Part shown: positions 42,501-53,788 of the stretch, piece by piece
How positions within the stretch are numbered: position 1 is the stretch's first letter
Layout: every line of letters starts with the position of its first letter
Origin: Erythrocercus mccallii
Taxonomy: Eukaryota; Chordata; Aves; Passeriformes; Dicruridae
Reading direction: 5' to 3'
Assembly (NCBI GenBank): GCA_013397435.1
Contig: VZRG01001669.1
Coordinates: 32,718-96,717 of the forward strand
DNA: 64,000 nt
Notes under the pieces: model-generated
Databases searched by the model: none
What the model was told of the DNA's origin: nothing
Seen by the model: the letters and a program-made list of their open reading frames with translations, nothing else
Translations under genes and position numbers: made by a program

Positions 42501-45500
42501 AGGGTATTTTAAAAGTTTGCATCAGCTGTTGGATTCTATTTTGGTGATAAATTCCAGCTAAAATATCATCAATGTTCATAACTGTGTGAATGAATGACCT
42601 CTAACTGACTTCCTAAAATATCAGTCTGCTGTGGGAAGTTTGCATTTAACTTAGTTTTTCTCCCTCTGTTTGTAACCTGTTGTATTATATAGGAGGAGCG
42701 CTGCTGAATTTAGAGCCTGCAGCGTACATAGCAAAGACATTAATGATGGTTTAGGTGCATTGATTCTTTTAGCTTAGCTAATTTAATTTTCTTTAGTGTT
42801 TTTCTTCTCCCCTTTATATTATTTCCTTCCCCCCTCCTTGAAAGTTTCTATATAGAGGAGCTGGGATGGTGAGTTTTGTGGAGCCATCTGTTCCCAGCTG
42901 TCCGGTGTTTAACACCCCCTTATGAAGTTTCCTCCTTTATTTCCTAGCATCCTTACCCATCTTGCAAAAGGAATGCTTTTTGGCAGTGTTGGGTGTGCTA
43001 AGTTCCCTGTCAGCACCTGAAAATTAGGAGCTGCCCTTCCAGCCTCCCCCACCTCTGCTCTCTGTACCTCTGTGCCACCACAGGGGATGGTCAGCTGAGG
43101 TCAAGGAGCTGATGCAGAGGTGATTTTGGGCTGCATTCCTGCACGCTCACAGAGCAGGTGATGGGACTGGTGGGGGGAAGAAGCAGTGCCCATCACTCCT
43201 CTCAAGAGTTGGTTGCCATCCTCTTCCTTAGCAGAGGACAGCTGTGGTGATGTGGATAATAGTGTTAGAGAAGGAGGCTCTGATAATCTTTGCAGAGCTA
43301 TAAAAGCACAATTCTGTAGTCCACACCAGGATGTCATTTTCAAGTTGTAAATAGATTAACAGAGCCTCTGCAAAAGAAAAAGGCCAGCCTTTATCCCTAG
43401 GTGGTTAGTTTAAGGAGTTCCCAGGTTTAAGTGAAAGGATCCTGTTGAAGCAGTGCAGCTTGTCTCAGCATGGAGAAATCCAATCAGGCCACAGCACGGA
43501 GGAGTTGCAGGAATGAAGAAGGAAGCGTGGGAGTCCTGGTAAGGAGAGGCTCTCCACAGGGATGAGGACACAAGCTCCTTGTGGGGAGACAGAGGCACCC
43601 TGCGCTCACCACTGTACTGTGGGACTGCTGTGCTGCCTGGGGGAGCAGCCCTAGAAGCTGGGATTGTGGTTTGGGTTTTCTCCCCCCTTAAAACATTCTG
43701 GTTTTCCCTTATAAGTACCTGATGCAAAGACTTTTTTTTTTCCATGGAAGCGGTGCTCTAGCCCAGTGGTGCAGTCAAGGGGAGGGGTATCCTGGGAAGG
43801 AAATGCTGAATAGACCTGCTCAGAGCCTCTGGTCCAGGTCTGAGTCCCAGCAAAATGAGGTATTGACTTACTGCAGTCCTCCTCTGACTTTTTGCAGACA
43901 AAGTTTCTCTTTGTATCTCTTCAAATGCCTGCTTTCGCAGACATGTCTGATGCCCTGTATGAGGCAAGTAGTGAAACAGGAAAATCTCCCTGAGGTTTCC
44001 CCCTTACCACATCTGAGTGTTTGTCATGTCATTTAATCATGTCTGAGTCTCATATATTCTTTTCACTTCTTGAAGTGAGCTGTTGAGCCACATCTGTGGC
44101 CCATGCAGAGCTGCCTGATGATGCCAGAGTCAGGTTTAGCAGGAGTTTAATGGAGATGATCTTGTGCTCTGAATTCTTGTAAATGTTCCTTAAGTTTTGC
44201 TGACTTCAGCCAGCACAGCCACCAACATCTTTCTGGCACGAAAAGCTGTAACCACAAAAACTTAAAATAAGAAAAGGTAGCAATAAAAAATAGCTAGCCT
44301 TCTGCACTTTATATTGGTATTTGTTTCAGGGATGACTAGAAAACAGTCCAGACATCTGAGAAATTCTATTCCTGTTCTGGTATTGGACAAGTCTGAATCC
44401 ATGCTTATTGTGATAGTTGTGTACAGCCAGTTTGTCTTTGAACTGAACTGGAGTATGACCTAACATGCAGCTTTTCCCTCAGACTTTCAGCAGAGTAGAA
44501 CTACGTTCAGCTCCAGCCATTCCCAGTGTATGAGAGTGGCAAAATGTTTCAAAAATGTGTGGAAGCAATTTTCTGCAGTACAATTTCTATCTTGTCTTCA
44601 GTGATGGGAAACAAACAGAAATTTGACAAAAGCATTTTCTTTTCCATGGCTTTGTCTTGCCCTGACAAATTAAAAGCTTGTGCTTAGGAGACAGGAGTCT
44701 CAAATCTTAAAAGATTTTTCACACTGAATCTTTTTCTTAATACTTGGATAATCTAAGCTCTCTTTGAATTTGGCTGTCTTGAGTATACAGGGCACACTTA
44801 GAGGTTGATGGAGAATTCCCTTTTCTAAATTTCTTGAATAGAGAGAAAAAGGTGTTTTGAGACAAAATATAGGATTTGTGCTGTTCCACTATCTGTGAAG
44901 CTCAGAAGTGCTGTATCTCTTTAGGCTTTAAAAATAAAAAAAAATGCTGGAGGAGAACGGAAGGACTTGTTGTGGTCTGGCAAGATTAAACTGAGGGAGT
45001 TCTGGGAGACTATATTTTATCTTAATTTCTCTGGAAAGGTGGAAGTTTCTCTGCCATGCATCTGAAATAACTCTCAGACTTCCTCTTTGTGAAGTTCCTA
45101 AACAGCAGCTCTGCAGATAAGGCCCAGGCAGGAGCAAAGCTCGGTATCACTCACTTGCTGCACTGTTTTGCTGGCTTTATCATTCTTCCTTTCTGTCCTG
45201 ATAGCACAGCTGTGCCTCCCTGTGTTCCAGGGAAAGAGTCAAGTGGAAATGTGCCGGGGCTCCCAAAGGATTGCACCTGGGCAGAGCACACCCAGCGTTT
45301 TGGCTGGAGGTGGTTTGGCTGTGGCACGGGAGGATGCAGCACTCTGGCTGTCACTTTTCCAGGTTCATCCTCAACCCAAGCAGAGCTGGGTTTCTTGTCC
45401 TGGGCATGGTGGGGATGCCTTCTCCAAAGATGAGGTGGTACTGGGCTCTTCTTCAACATGCTCTGGAGCCCAGGAGTTACTGCAAGGAGCTTTGGCTGTT

Positions 45501-48500
45501 GCAGAGGGATGCCTTTGGTAAAGATGAGGCCAGGAGCTCCACCAAGTTTTGCTTTTCCCTGCTGCATGTCAAGAGGCCCCCTTGGACGTGGATGTTGTGG
45601 TGTGTGGGCTTGCATGGCAGCGAGAGATGGGAAAAGCGGAGCAGGGCTGTAGAGAGCAGGTTGGCTTGTGCTTTGCAAAGGCCAGGCTGGCATGGGGTTT
45701 TGATTGCTTCAGGAGCATGACTTGCAAAGCTAATTGTTCAACATCACGATACATCTGTTCCCTCCTGCTTCATGCAACCATTAAAATTCTAGAGAGGGGA
45801 AAAAAAAATCTTGTCTTGCTTGACCCACAATTATTTTTGACAGCAAACTCGCAAATCCTTTAGCTGGCGAGAGCACTTCTGGAAGTTTTAAATGACAGAA
45901 CTCTGTAATTTCCCTCTGGCAGCCGATTTCTGACAAGCTGCCACGGATTGTATTGCTTCATAATTCTGAGAGGAATCTTTCTTCTTCTTGTAGTCAGCCT
46001 TGCTTGTTTCATCACACAGAGTGAACCTATTCTGTGAAGCCATTAGAGGCAAGGTGATCAGTCCAGTTCAGAAGCAGGAGAAGGCTTCTTTTTCTCGTGT
46101 TTTTTTCATAGATACTCATCTATGCTTGTTGCTTAGGTATCTGATTAGCCTTCTTGTGTAACAAATCCATTTCAGTGAGAAATAAACTGCAGTAAATGAT
46201 TAACATAATCTGCTTTACTAATGACTGGGGGTTTTTGATTTAATGAGTCACTTCTGAAAAGTCTGAGGGGGAAACAAGGACATGCTTTCCTTTTTTTTTA
46301 AATCGCCACAGTGCCATCATTTGCCTGTAGAAGCCTGGTGTTGTTTCTTTAAGCAGCCATACCACACATGCAGTACGTGTGCTTGCTCAGATACATCCAG
46401 CTCGCTTGCAACAGGAAATGTGTCGCACAGGTTTTATAAAATAACTCTTATGGTCATGATTAATGATTTTGTTATCCAAGCAGCGAAACCACAAGAGTTT
46501 GTGACTGCTATAGCAGTCAGAAGGTTCTGGTACGAGCAGCACAAATGTCATGTAATTGAGCGTTTGAGGGCAAGTTGAAACAGAGTTTGTTATCAGACTC
46601 CCTGTTCCAACAACTTCATTTTGGGTTCTTTTCTCTCTCGTGACTACCAGGCATGTTTTCAGTAGTTTCCCCTCAAAGCCAAATGCTGGAGCTGGATTGG
46701 TTTTAACAGGTTTGAGGAGAAGAAGATGGTGTTTCTTGGAGAGACCAGTGGCTTAGTGGTTTGTAACCTGATTTTCCCCTGGTGAAATAGCCCAGCTCTG
46801 GAGGCCATGTCCTTTCTAGATGTATTTCTTCTGTAGGTGAGTGTGTTGTATTTGGAAAACTTACAGCAAACATCTCATGTCTCCACCCTTCACCCACCCC
46901 AAACTTTTCCCTGCTATGTTGATGGTAGATAATCCCAGCCAAGTCCCAGTCTTCTTGTTAGGGACTGAAATTGTTCCTTGCTTCCCTCACAAAGTCTTGC
47001 CCATCATTTGTTCTCAGTGGCACTTGGCTGAAATGCCTGATTTTCACTGGTCACCAAGTCCAGATTCAATCCCAGTGGAGGGGAATTGAAACAGCAGTAC
47101 ACTTTCAGAGGCCTGAGGCATCATCCTGCCTCTAATCCTTGGTCACTTACTTTCTTCTGAGGATTTCCCTCTGGCTTCTTGAACTGCATTTTAGCCCTGG
47201 CCACCATCAGAGGTACCTCCTGCCTTATTTGAGCCTGTTCCGGTGAATGCCTCGTGATCTCCCTTTCTGAAGGATACTAGAAGGATAATCCCTTCCTGCT
47301 CGCATTCCTATGGGATTCACAATTCAGTAGAGTTTTCATCTTGGTCCCTCCCATGATCTCTTTCCCAGGCTGGAGCGACTCAGGCTATTTAGTTGTTGAG
47401 AAGCCATCCCATGTCCTCTGTGGTCCTGGCCATGGCTCTGTGAGCTTGCCATGGTGGAAATGAAAATACCCTTGTTGGGCCAGGGTGGAGAAGGGCCAGC
47501 ACCACACACAACTTGGAGCAGCACAGGAGATACATGCAGGGCCTTGGTGGTTGTGTTTGTTGCTGCTGGGTTTTTTTAACCTGTTGCTGAGCCACCAAGT
47601 GGACACAGTCAAAGAGCTGCCTATTTTAATCCCAAGACCTCTTTCCTGAACAGCAATAACTAGCTCAGAGGGCATCATTCCATGTGTCAGATCAAGGTGT
47701 TTATATCACACTGCTCTTTAGGTTTAATTATGTTTGGGGGTTTTTTAACATCCAGCATGTTAAAGGTCTCTCAGCATTCTGAGATTCTTCAGCAAGTTTT
47801 CAGGGCCAGCTTTCATTTGACTCTTGTAAATAACAAGTTTCGTCTGGAAACTGTGTCATCATCTTGTTCATCTCTCTCCTCACATCATTGATGAGTGTGC
47901 CCACCAGCACAGGCGAGGAGCCCATGGGGTTCACTGGTGACCTTCTGTTTGGGAGGCAGGAATTTTCTACCTCTTTTGTTTCCTTCAATCCTCAGACCAC
48001 ACATTGGTGTGTATTGAGCACTCTTCCCCTATGTCAGTTCGAAACACTGAGGGACCTTGGCGGAAAGTACCAGTGCTTATCCCAGCTGATGGTCAGCAAG
48101 GCAACTCTGCAGGCACTGCATTTGTCACCCAGCTACTGCCTTTAGTGTCACCAACCAGGAGTCATCATGAGCTTCTTTATGGACCAGTGAGCAGAGATCC
48201 AGTCTTGGATAGCTTGATTTCCCTTTTCTGGGCGCTTAGAGTAAGTATTTGTGTTGGCAAACTGCCCATCTAATCTGAGGACATTGAATGTGGAAATGCA
48301 GCAATTTTTAATCAGGCAAAAGCAGAGAGCAGCGCTGCAGCCTCTGGTATGCTGCAAACAGGTTTTGTAGCCATGTCAACACATGTGGAGGAGAGGCTTG
48401 GTTGCCCTGACGGGTCTAAAGGGAGAAGAAGGTGTGGAGGAAAGCAAAGGTAGATACAAATCTGGCGAGATAAAAATCGCTACAAGTTCTTTTCCAGTTG

Positions 48501-51500
48501 CCTATTGCAGAAATGCTGCCTCCCCAGAGAGGCAGCAAATAGCACAGTGCTTGGAGGGCTGGTTATAGCTCCCAGCTGCCCTGCTGAGATTATCAAGGAG
48601 TTATATCCAGTTTGGGTGGGATTTTTATTTTCATCCAGGACAGGGAGGCAGTTGCAGGACAGTATGTGCAATGACCTCCCACTGGGTTGTTTCCCCAGGC
48701 TGCATTGTTTGGACCATGAGCACCCATGATGTTTTTGGAGTGTATCCACAAAAGGCTTGTCCCAGCAGGGCTCAGCTGTGGATCCACTGAAGGTGAAGAG
48801 TCCTGCTGGCTGCCATGGTTCCATTTTAAGGCCCTGCCTCTTTTTTGCTTCATATCAGTCAGAGTTTAGCTTTGAGAGCAGCTTTGGGGCTGCCTGGGCC
48901 ATAAAGTGTTTTGTGTGGCTTTCTGAGAAACTTAAATCACAGCTCAGCATCTTGGTCTGCACCACATACAGCTCTGCAGGAAAGGTACTTGTGTGGGTAC
49001 CCACAGGGCTTGCTGTAACTAAATCCTGACACTTCTCAGGGTTTTCAAATGGGTTTTAAGCTTAATGTTACTACAAAACATTTGTAGAAACTGCTCTTTT
49101 CTTTTCTTGCAATGTCCCCAAAATGTGCTAGATATTGTAGGGCCTGAAGTTAAGTGCACAAGAATTAGCTTTAAAGGGTTTAAACCAGATTTGAAATGCC
49201 TTTGTCTAGTAAGTTATAAAGACTAGGCTGATGAAACCTCTTTTTTAAAAGAGCCTGAATATTGGTGCAGTTCCATTTTAGAGGTGTTAACTATGTTAAG
49301 AGTTGATCTGCTTCTAGGTACTTGTTTTTTTTAAAAAAAACCAAAACCTAAAACAAACACACATATTAAAAGTCTGTTCTTAATGGTAGTCAGCCATTCA
49401 AAACTCATTGTGCTTGTTGTACCTCTGAGATAACCCAGCCTGGCTTTACATCACACTGCAAACAACTGTGTATTTGCTTTCAACAAAACAAGTTTTGCTT
49501 TTAAAGTGCTGTAAGAGTTAAAGAGAACCAACATCTATTTTTGTGTTGTAATGCTTCAAGGTATTCTATCACCTTTGGACAGAGTCTTTCAGAGTGTTGT
49601 TTTCAGAATAAACAACTATTCACAATGAGGGTTCTTGTATTCTTGGAGAAAGAAACGTGTCTGGTGCGATTGGTTGGAAAACAGTATTTAGAGAGTGCAT
49701 TCTTGACAAGGAGAAAAGGTTTTTCAGGTAAAACCAGTCTTCTGCTACTACTGATACAATTCTTCTCTGCTCTTGAGGTTGTGTCTCAGCTGACTGTGGT
49801 GGCAGTCAGGAACCTTTCCCATGGACTTGTAGCTGCAGCACATCTTGTTAGTTGAGAGGGGGTGGGGTGGAGATTTCTTTTATTTCAGGCACCAATGTTT
49901 CAGGCACATGCAGTGCTACAGCTGTTCTGTTTGTTGTGCATGGAGGCTCTTTTTTTCCTGTTCTTGGTTTGCTGGTGCATTTACCAACTGTCCATTGATA
50001 TTCATGGTAATATGAAAAAGTCCAAAACCTATAAATAGAATTAATGGGCAAAGTCATGAATATGGTATGGCAACTGTTTTAACCAAGGAAGGGCTATGGA
50101 GAGATGATGGCTGACATTATTACCTCACTGTGTGTTTCTGCAGGAAGAAAAATATGATTGTTAAGAAGCTGTAGGTATTGGCAACAGCATGTTAGTGTGT
50201 GATATTTCACCCCTTCATGACCATTGTTGCATAATGATGTAACTAATTAACCTAAAGAAAGTGCTCACAGGGAACTAGGAACGTATAAAAACACAAGTAA
50301 CATTCAGTGCATATTAATCGTGAGTGGCAAAAAAGTAGCAAAACAAGACAATAAAATCCTGAAGTTTTTAAAGGAAAGCTGATTTTTCAAGTAGCCGGTG
50401 ATGAACTGGAATTCAGTGAGTGTTTGGAGAATGCGTAAAGGTTAACAAAATTGCCAGTGTTTTTGTAGCCTGGGTAACTGGTGGGGCACAGCCTGGGCAC
50501 ACAGATGCTCTGTCTGAGCCCTCAGGACCTACGGGATGGCGTCACTTGCCAGGGTTTAGCTTTGCTCTTCAGAGGTAGTTCCTGGTGAACACTCATCATC
50601 CCACCATGCCCAGGATAACAAATAACATGCCAAGCGAATACAAGTGGTGTTGGTGAATATGTCACGGGCAGGCTATGGCATATTATTTTCCGTGTGTGGT
50701 GACAGCTTTTATGGCCTGGCAACAGATCTGCTTCTTTCAAGTATTTTATGTGTAGCTTCATCAAGCCTCCAGCGGTGAGGTGTTGCCAATATTGCAAGTG
50801 TGAGTGGCAAAACATCTCTTAATGCCCTGTGTGGTAACAGCTGAATGTGTGACGATTTTTTTCCCCCCCTTTCCATTTAAAACAGAATGCTACAGATAGC
50901 TCCTCCAACTCCTCTCAGAAAAGGGAACAGCCTGTGCGAACTCTGGCTTCTCCTGCATCCTGCGAACATCGAAGAATTTGCACTCGTGGACACCTTCACG
51001 ACCATTACAGCTCTGACCACTACCATCTAGAACAAGTAAGGTTTCTTCCCAGTGTTGCTACTTCTGTGTGTGCCAGAGTTTGCTGGTGTTTGGTTTTCTT
51101 CCACCTGCCTGAGAGACAGCTCCCTCCCTGTGCTCTCCCTGTTTCCTTCTCAATTAGCTTTAAATGGCTTCCTGTTATTAAAAAAGAAAGTGGGAGGGGT
51201 AACACTATGATTTAGCATGTTACACTGTACCATGTGCACACAGGCCAGTGTAGGACTGGGACAGTTGTACTCCCTCCTGAGCCAAAGGCTGAAAGTCTGT
51301 GATGGATCATGGTAAAGGGCATATAAAGAAGGAAAGACACAGTTGTTAAATATTGGCTCTTCAGGAAGCAAGGAGACAGTGATTAGCAGTAGCAAAATGA
51401 GCTTATTTATCTTTCCTCTCTCTTCATCTCCTTCCTGCTTCCACAGTCAGTAGGACCACGATCCTACCGGCACGTCAACTTTCCAGACGACGATGAGGAG

Positions 51501-52100
51501 ATAGTGCGCATCAATCCTCGGGAAAAGATTTGGATGACTGGATATGAGGATTATCGCCATGCCCCAGCACGAGGAAAGAACTTTGATCCTGATGACATGG
51601 ACTCCTACGTACGTTTTGCCAAAAGCGAGGCCTCGAAACACGAATACACTTACCCTTACGTAGACAACTCGGACTTTGACCTGGGTGAAGATACCAAGGG
51701 TGCTGTGATAAAGACTCAACCTGTCAAATTCAAGCCCAGGCGGAAGGAAGATGGTGAGAGGTCGCGGTGCGTGTACTGCAGGGACATGTTCAACCACGAG
51801 GAGAACAAGCGGGGTCAATGCCAGGATGCTCCGGACCGCGTCAAGACTTGCATCCATCGAGTGAGCTGTATGTGGTGCGCAGACACTATGCTCTATCACT
51901 GTATGTCCGACCCAGAAGGAGACTACACAGATCCTTGCTCGTGCGACACCAGTGATGAAATGTTTTGCCTCCGGTGGATGGCCCTTATCGCCTTGTCTTT
52001 CATTGCTCCATGTATGTGCTGTTACTTGCCGCTTCGGGCTTGTTACCACTGTGGGGTCATGTGCAGGTGCTGTGGTGGAAGACACAAAGCTGCTGGATGA
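27356..52100 (+). CDS. SPRED2: SPRED2, Sprouty-related EVH1 domain-containing protein 2 (spliced; exon 1 missing)
   Basis: SPRED2 is a membrane-associated inhibitor of the RAS-RAF-MEK-ERK pathway. In this family the EVH1 domain recruits the RAS-GAP neurofibromin, and the cysteine-rich Sprouty (SPR) domain anchors the protein at membranes and contacts RAF. The five exons here join in phase into residues 9-413: EVH1 at about 11-125, a linker and KIT-binding region at about 126-300, and SPR from about 304 to the C terminus. SPRED2 is preferred over SPRED1 and SPRED3. Exon 2 begins DSYIVRVKAVV and continues VGVCKV and GERQKDKL, and exon 3 has KKDLVYTKANPTFHHWKVDN, all matching SPRED2 as I know it; SPRED1 differs at these places. 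The expected length of about 413 is close to the roughly 418 residues of human SPRED2. I see no frameshift or premature stop. The joined coding segments are 27356-27533, 28870-29038, 31802-31866, 50886-51035 and 51447-52100. Confidence 0.96.
27534..28869 (+). other. SPRED2: SPRED2 intron 2
   Basis: This 1336-bp phase-0 intron has a GTAATA donor and a pyrimidine-rich CTCCCAG acceptor ending at 28869. I see no repeats or genes in it beyond short T runs (about 27820-27832). Confidence 0.92.
28870..29038 (+). CDS. SPRED2: SPRED2 coding exon 3 (EVH1 domain, second half)
   Basis: This exon is 169 bp and starts in phase 0 directly after CCCAG, with donor GTAACG from 29039. It encodes residues 69-124 plus the first base of a glycine codon. 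The run VVLECFVKKDLVYTK is followed by the nearly invariant GLTFQSPADARAF block and ends in EDLIE(G). Thr101 in GLTF corresponds to SPRED1 Thr102, part of the neurofibromin contact surface. With exon 2 it completes the EVH1 fold. Confidence 0.96.
29039..31801 (+). other. SPRED2: SPRED2 intron 3
   Basis: This 2763-bp phase-1 intron runs from the GTAACG donor to a T-rich tract and CTAG acceptor ending at 31801. It is AT-rich with no repeat element or gene that I can recognise. Confidence 0.92.
31802..31866 (+). CDS. SPRED2: SPRED2 coding exon 4 (short linker exon)
   Basis: This is a 65-bp exon between TTTTTTTCTAG and the donor GTAAGT at 31867. It completes glycine 125 and then encodes a serine/threonine-rich start (STTSSSTLHNEAE) followed by an acidic end (VGDDDVFT), residues 125-146. 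This is the linker immediately after EVH1 in SPRED2. It was too short and lacked an in-frame start, so it was found by exon phase and family similarity. Confidence 0.94.
37098..39092. repeat. Direct duplication, copy 1 (1995 bp)
   Basis: Copy 1 begins TGCTCTGTGTGAACAGCCAG and ends GGAGATGCCAGGAT just before the N at 39093. It aligns to 39094-41088 at a constant offset of 1996 with no indels that I found. The eight base differences are at 37566, 38721, 38832, 38867, 38892, 38992, 38997 and 39038. Seven of the eight fall in the last 375 bp. It is single-copy-looking intronic sequence with no transposon hallmarks. Confidence 0.97.
39093..39093. other. Single ambiguous base (N) at duplication junction
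   Basis: This is the only non-ACGT base that I noticed in the window. It sits exactly between the two copies of the 1995-bp duplication, as expected where two overlapping contigs were placed end to end instead of merged. Confidence 0.97.
39094..41088. repeat. Direct duplication, copy 2 (1995 bp)
   Basis: Copy 2 matches copy 1 at about 99.6% (eight substitutions seen), a level typical of two alleles in an outbred bird. It continues into unique intron sequence (GGCCGAGGGGGTG) at 41089. Copy 1 is preceded by unique sequence ending CCCAGCAGCCAGCTG at 37097, so both outer flanks are unique. Confidence 0.97.
50886..51035 (+). CDS. SPRED2: SPRED2 coding exon 5 (linker)
   Basis: This exon is 150 bp (50 codons), phase 0 at both ends, with acceptor AACAG and donor GTAAGG at 51036. 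It encodes residues 147-196, starting NATDSSSNSSQKREQP and ending with a histidine-rich segment (GHLHDHYSSDHYHLEQ). This Ser-rich then His/Tyr-rich linker is characteristic of SPRED2 between the EVH1 domain and the KIT-binding region. Because it is symmetrical in phase, skipping it would keep the frame. Confidence 0.95.
51036..51446 (+). other. SPRED2: SPRED2 intron 5
   Basis: This 411-bp phase-0 intron has a GTAAGG donor and a pyrimidine-rich tract ending CTTCCACAG at 51446. No further features were seen. Confidence 0.94.
51447..52100 (+). CDS. SPRED2: SPRED2 terminal coding exon 6 (KIT-binding region and SPR domain)
   Basis: The coding part is 654 bp, residues 197-413, ending in TGA at 52098-52100. 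It opens with SVGPRSYRHVNFPDDDEE, followed by the conserved IVRINPREKIWMTGYEDY of the KIT-binding region and a variable acidic linker. The basic KPRRKEDGERS then leads into the Sprouty domain. From residue 304 I count 18 cysteines, in patterns CVYC, CMWC, CSC, CMCC and CRCC. A hydrophobic stretch, WMALIALSFIAPCMCCYL, fits palmitoylated membrane attachment known for Sprouty/SPRED proteins. Compared with human SPRED2 as I remember it, the segment after DLGED is a few residues shorter (a Gly/Arg-rich insert appears absent). Confidence 0.97.
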   Translation, partial: SVGPRSYRHVNFPDDDEEIVRINPREKIWMTGYEDYRHAPARGKNFDPDDMDSYVRFAKSEASKHEYTYPYVDNSDFDLGEDTKGAVIKTQPVKFKPRRKEDGERSRCVYCRDMFNHEENKRGQCQDAPDRVKTCIHRVSCMWCADTMLYHCMSDPEGDYTDPCSCDTSDEMFCLRWMALIALSFIAPCMCCYLPLRACYHCGVMCRCCGGRHKAAG

Positions 52101-52974
52101 CTACAGATGCATTCAAAGTGTTAGGTTTGTCCTGTAGTTCAAGGAACACGTTGGTTTTGGAGCACTGAGGTCACTCACTTTAATGCAGCCACTGTGCCCG
52201 ACAGCATCCGGAAACCACCAGTATGGATCACTTTACATTGGGTCATCTGGGGCTCACACTGCATTGATTTGCTCATCAACTGTTCTAACTAACTAACCTA
52301 CAGCATAGACTTTTGTATTATTAATCTGTAATCAAAACAGACTGTCTTGTACATGTTTATATTTTTTTTTTTTCATTTAAAATGAGTTTGAGAGAAGAAC
52401 TGCTTTAAATGGTGGTGGATTGTAGAACATCTCCAGGTTGTGTCTGTCTTGCCTCTGCTTGTGTGGTACCATCAGCGTGTTTAGCAAGCTTTGGCATTTC
52501 TAGAAATGGGACGGTGTAGTGAATGAGATCTCACTTGGAAGATATTTTAACTTACCGTCAAGCTATCGTGTGTGTATAGAAGGTGTGCTAGTAACAAACT
52601 TGTACCACAACACAGTATTTCTGTCAGTGGTTTTCTTTGGGTTTTTTGTTCTGTTTTCCAAAGCTAAAATAGCCATCTAAGCTGCAGTTTCTCTTCTAGG
52701 GTCCATCATCATTTCCTTCAGCAAACATCTTAAATTATTTCTCTGTTCCTAAAGCTCTGTGAACAGAAAGTAAGGCTCAGTTACCATAGTCACATAACCA
52801 TTGAGAATCTGGTAGTCCTCCTTACCTGTAATCATTTCAGACCACTACTTGAAAGGGAAACTTCAAATTTAGGCTTTTCTCTTTTCCCTAAATAACATTG
52901 GAAAAATGTGTTTTCAGAGCTCTGCCCAAAAAGAAAGGGAACTTCTTCATTAGCCAGCAACGTAGAGATCTGTG

Positions 52975-52980
52975 AATAAA
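52975..52980 (+). terminator. Candidate proximal poly(A) signal AATAAA
   Basis: This canonical hexamer lies 875 bp after the stop codon. Use would give a short 3' UTR lacking the hairpins and AU-rich element. The downstream sequence is not strikingly GT-rich, so strength is uncertain. Confidence 0.35.
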
Positions 52981-53557
52981 ACACTAAGGTTCCAGATGAG
53001 GAAAATCGATGATATGCAAAGAATTACTAACAATGCAATGTCAAAAGCACTATTATGGCAATTCTGGGGAAATGCTGCATTAAGTGGTGGATTATATAGA
53101 AAATCTTGTGTGTTTGTTTTCTGTATACATGAGCATGAGAACATTCGCGTCCACTGTAGTAACAACATTTAGCAATCTAAGCAGGTATTTAAAAAAACTC
53201 CAAAGCCAGGACGTTAACTACCACTTCCAGTCTGTGACCTGCGGTCCCAATCCGCCAGACACTTCCACAGCACGTTGCTGTGAGCCTGTGTGTGGGATGA
53301 TGGAGCATGTAAGTCTTTGCAGGAGCCAGACTGAGTTGTCTGCCTGGCTTTCCCCCTCCCCAGTTCACCACCCAGGTTAATCAAGTGGATGCATAAGGTG
53401 CATACAGCAGGATAATATTACTTTAATTTTTTTCTTTTTTTTTTTTAATTATTTTTTTTAATGTCATGTTGTCTTGTGTACAAGGCTTGTAATTAGCTTG
53501 GAAAAAGAGTATTTTTCTAATATATTACAAGGAATAGCCAAATAATTTTTATTAAAA

Positions 53558-53563
53558 AATAAA
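53558..53563 (+). terminator. Candidate poly(A) signal AATAAA in A-run
   Basis: This hexamer is embedded in an A-rich run (ATTAAAAAATAAAAAAAAAT). It could act as a signal, but it could equally be an internal-priming site that mimics a cDNA end. Confidence 0.3.
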
Positions 53564-53782
53564 AAAAAATGATTTAGCGCAGTGAGCTCTAACTAGCATA
53601 GTACAATCCGAATACTTTGAGGCAGCTAGGGATTGGCTTGTCAAAGCTGGCACTGCTGTTCCTGCCATAATTTCTTTCTGCAGTAAATTGCCAGTGGGCG
53701 CATGTCCTTTCCCTCCCTCTATTGCACATTGACATCAGTCTTAAAAGAGAGGATTTTTTTTTTTTTAAGAATTAATTTGCCA

Positions 53783-53788
53783 AATAAA
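53783..53788 (+). terminator. Candidate poly(A) signal AATAAA
   Basis: A canonical hexamer in CCAAATAAATG. The T/G-containing stretch after it (CCATTCTTTCTTGGTGG) could be a weak downstream element. Confidence 0.35.

Larger units (their letters stand above)
31867..50885 (+). other. SPRED2: SPRED2 intron 4 (contains assembly duplication)
   Basis: This 19,019-bp phase-0 intron has a consensus GTAAGT donor and a strong pyrimidine tract before AACAG at 50885. It contains the direct duplication 37098-41088 with one N. If that is an assembly artefact, the true intron is about 17.0 kb. Elsewhere I see only homopolymer runs, chance frames (the longest around 45151-45720, open in several frames because of high local GC) and possible conserved non-coding islands. 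No embedded gene is supported. Confidence 0.9.

Noticed and set aside
45151..45720. Long overlapping frames on both strands (up to 180 codons)
   Set aside because: Several frames are open at once because the segment is GC-rich. None has a recognisable domain or splice context, and it lies inside SPRED2 intron 4.
47560..48120. Possible ancient CR1-like interior fragment (TCATTGATGAGTGTGCCCAC region)
   Set aside because: Some phrases loosely resemble reverse-oriented CR1/L3-type sequence, but the match is too diverged to support by eye. RepeatMasker would decide.
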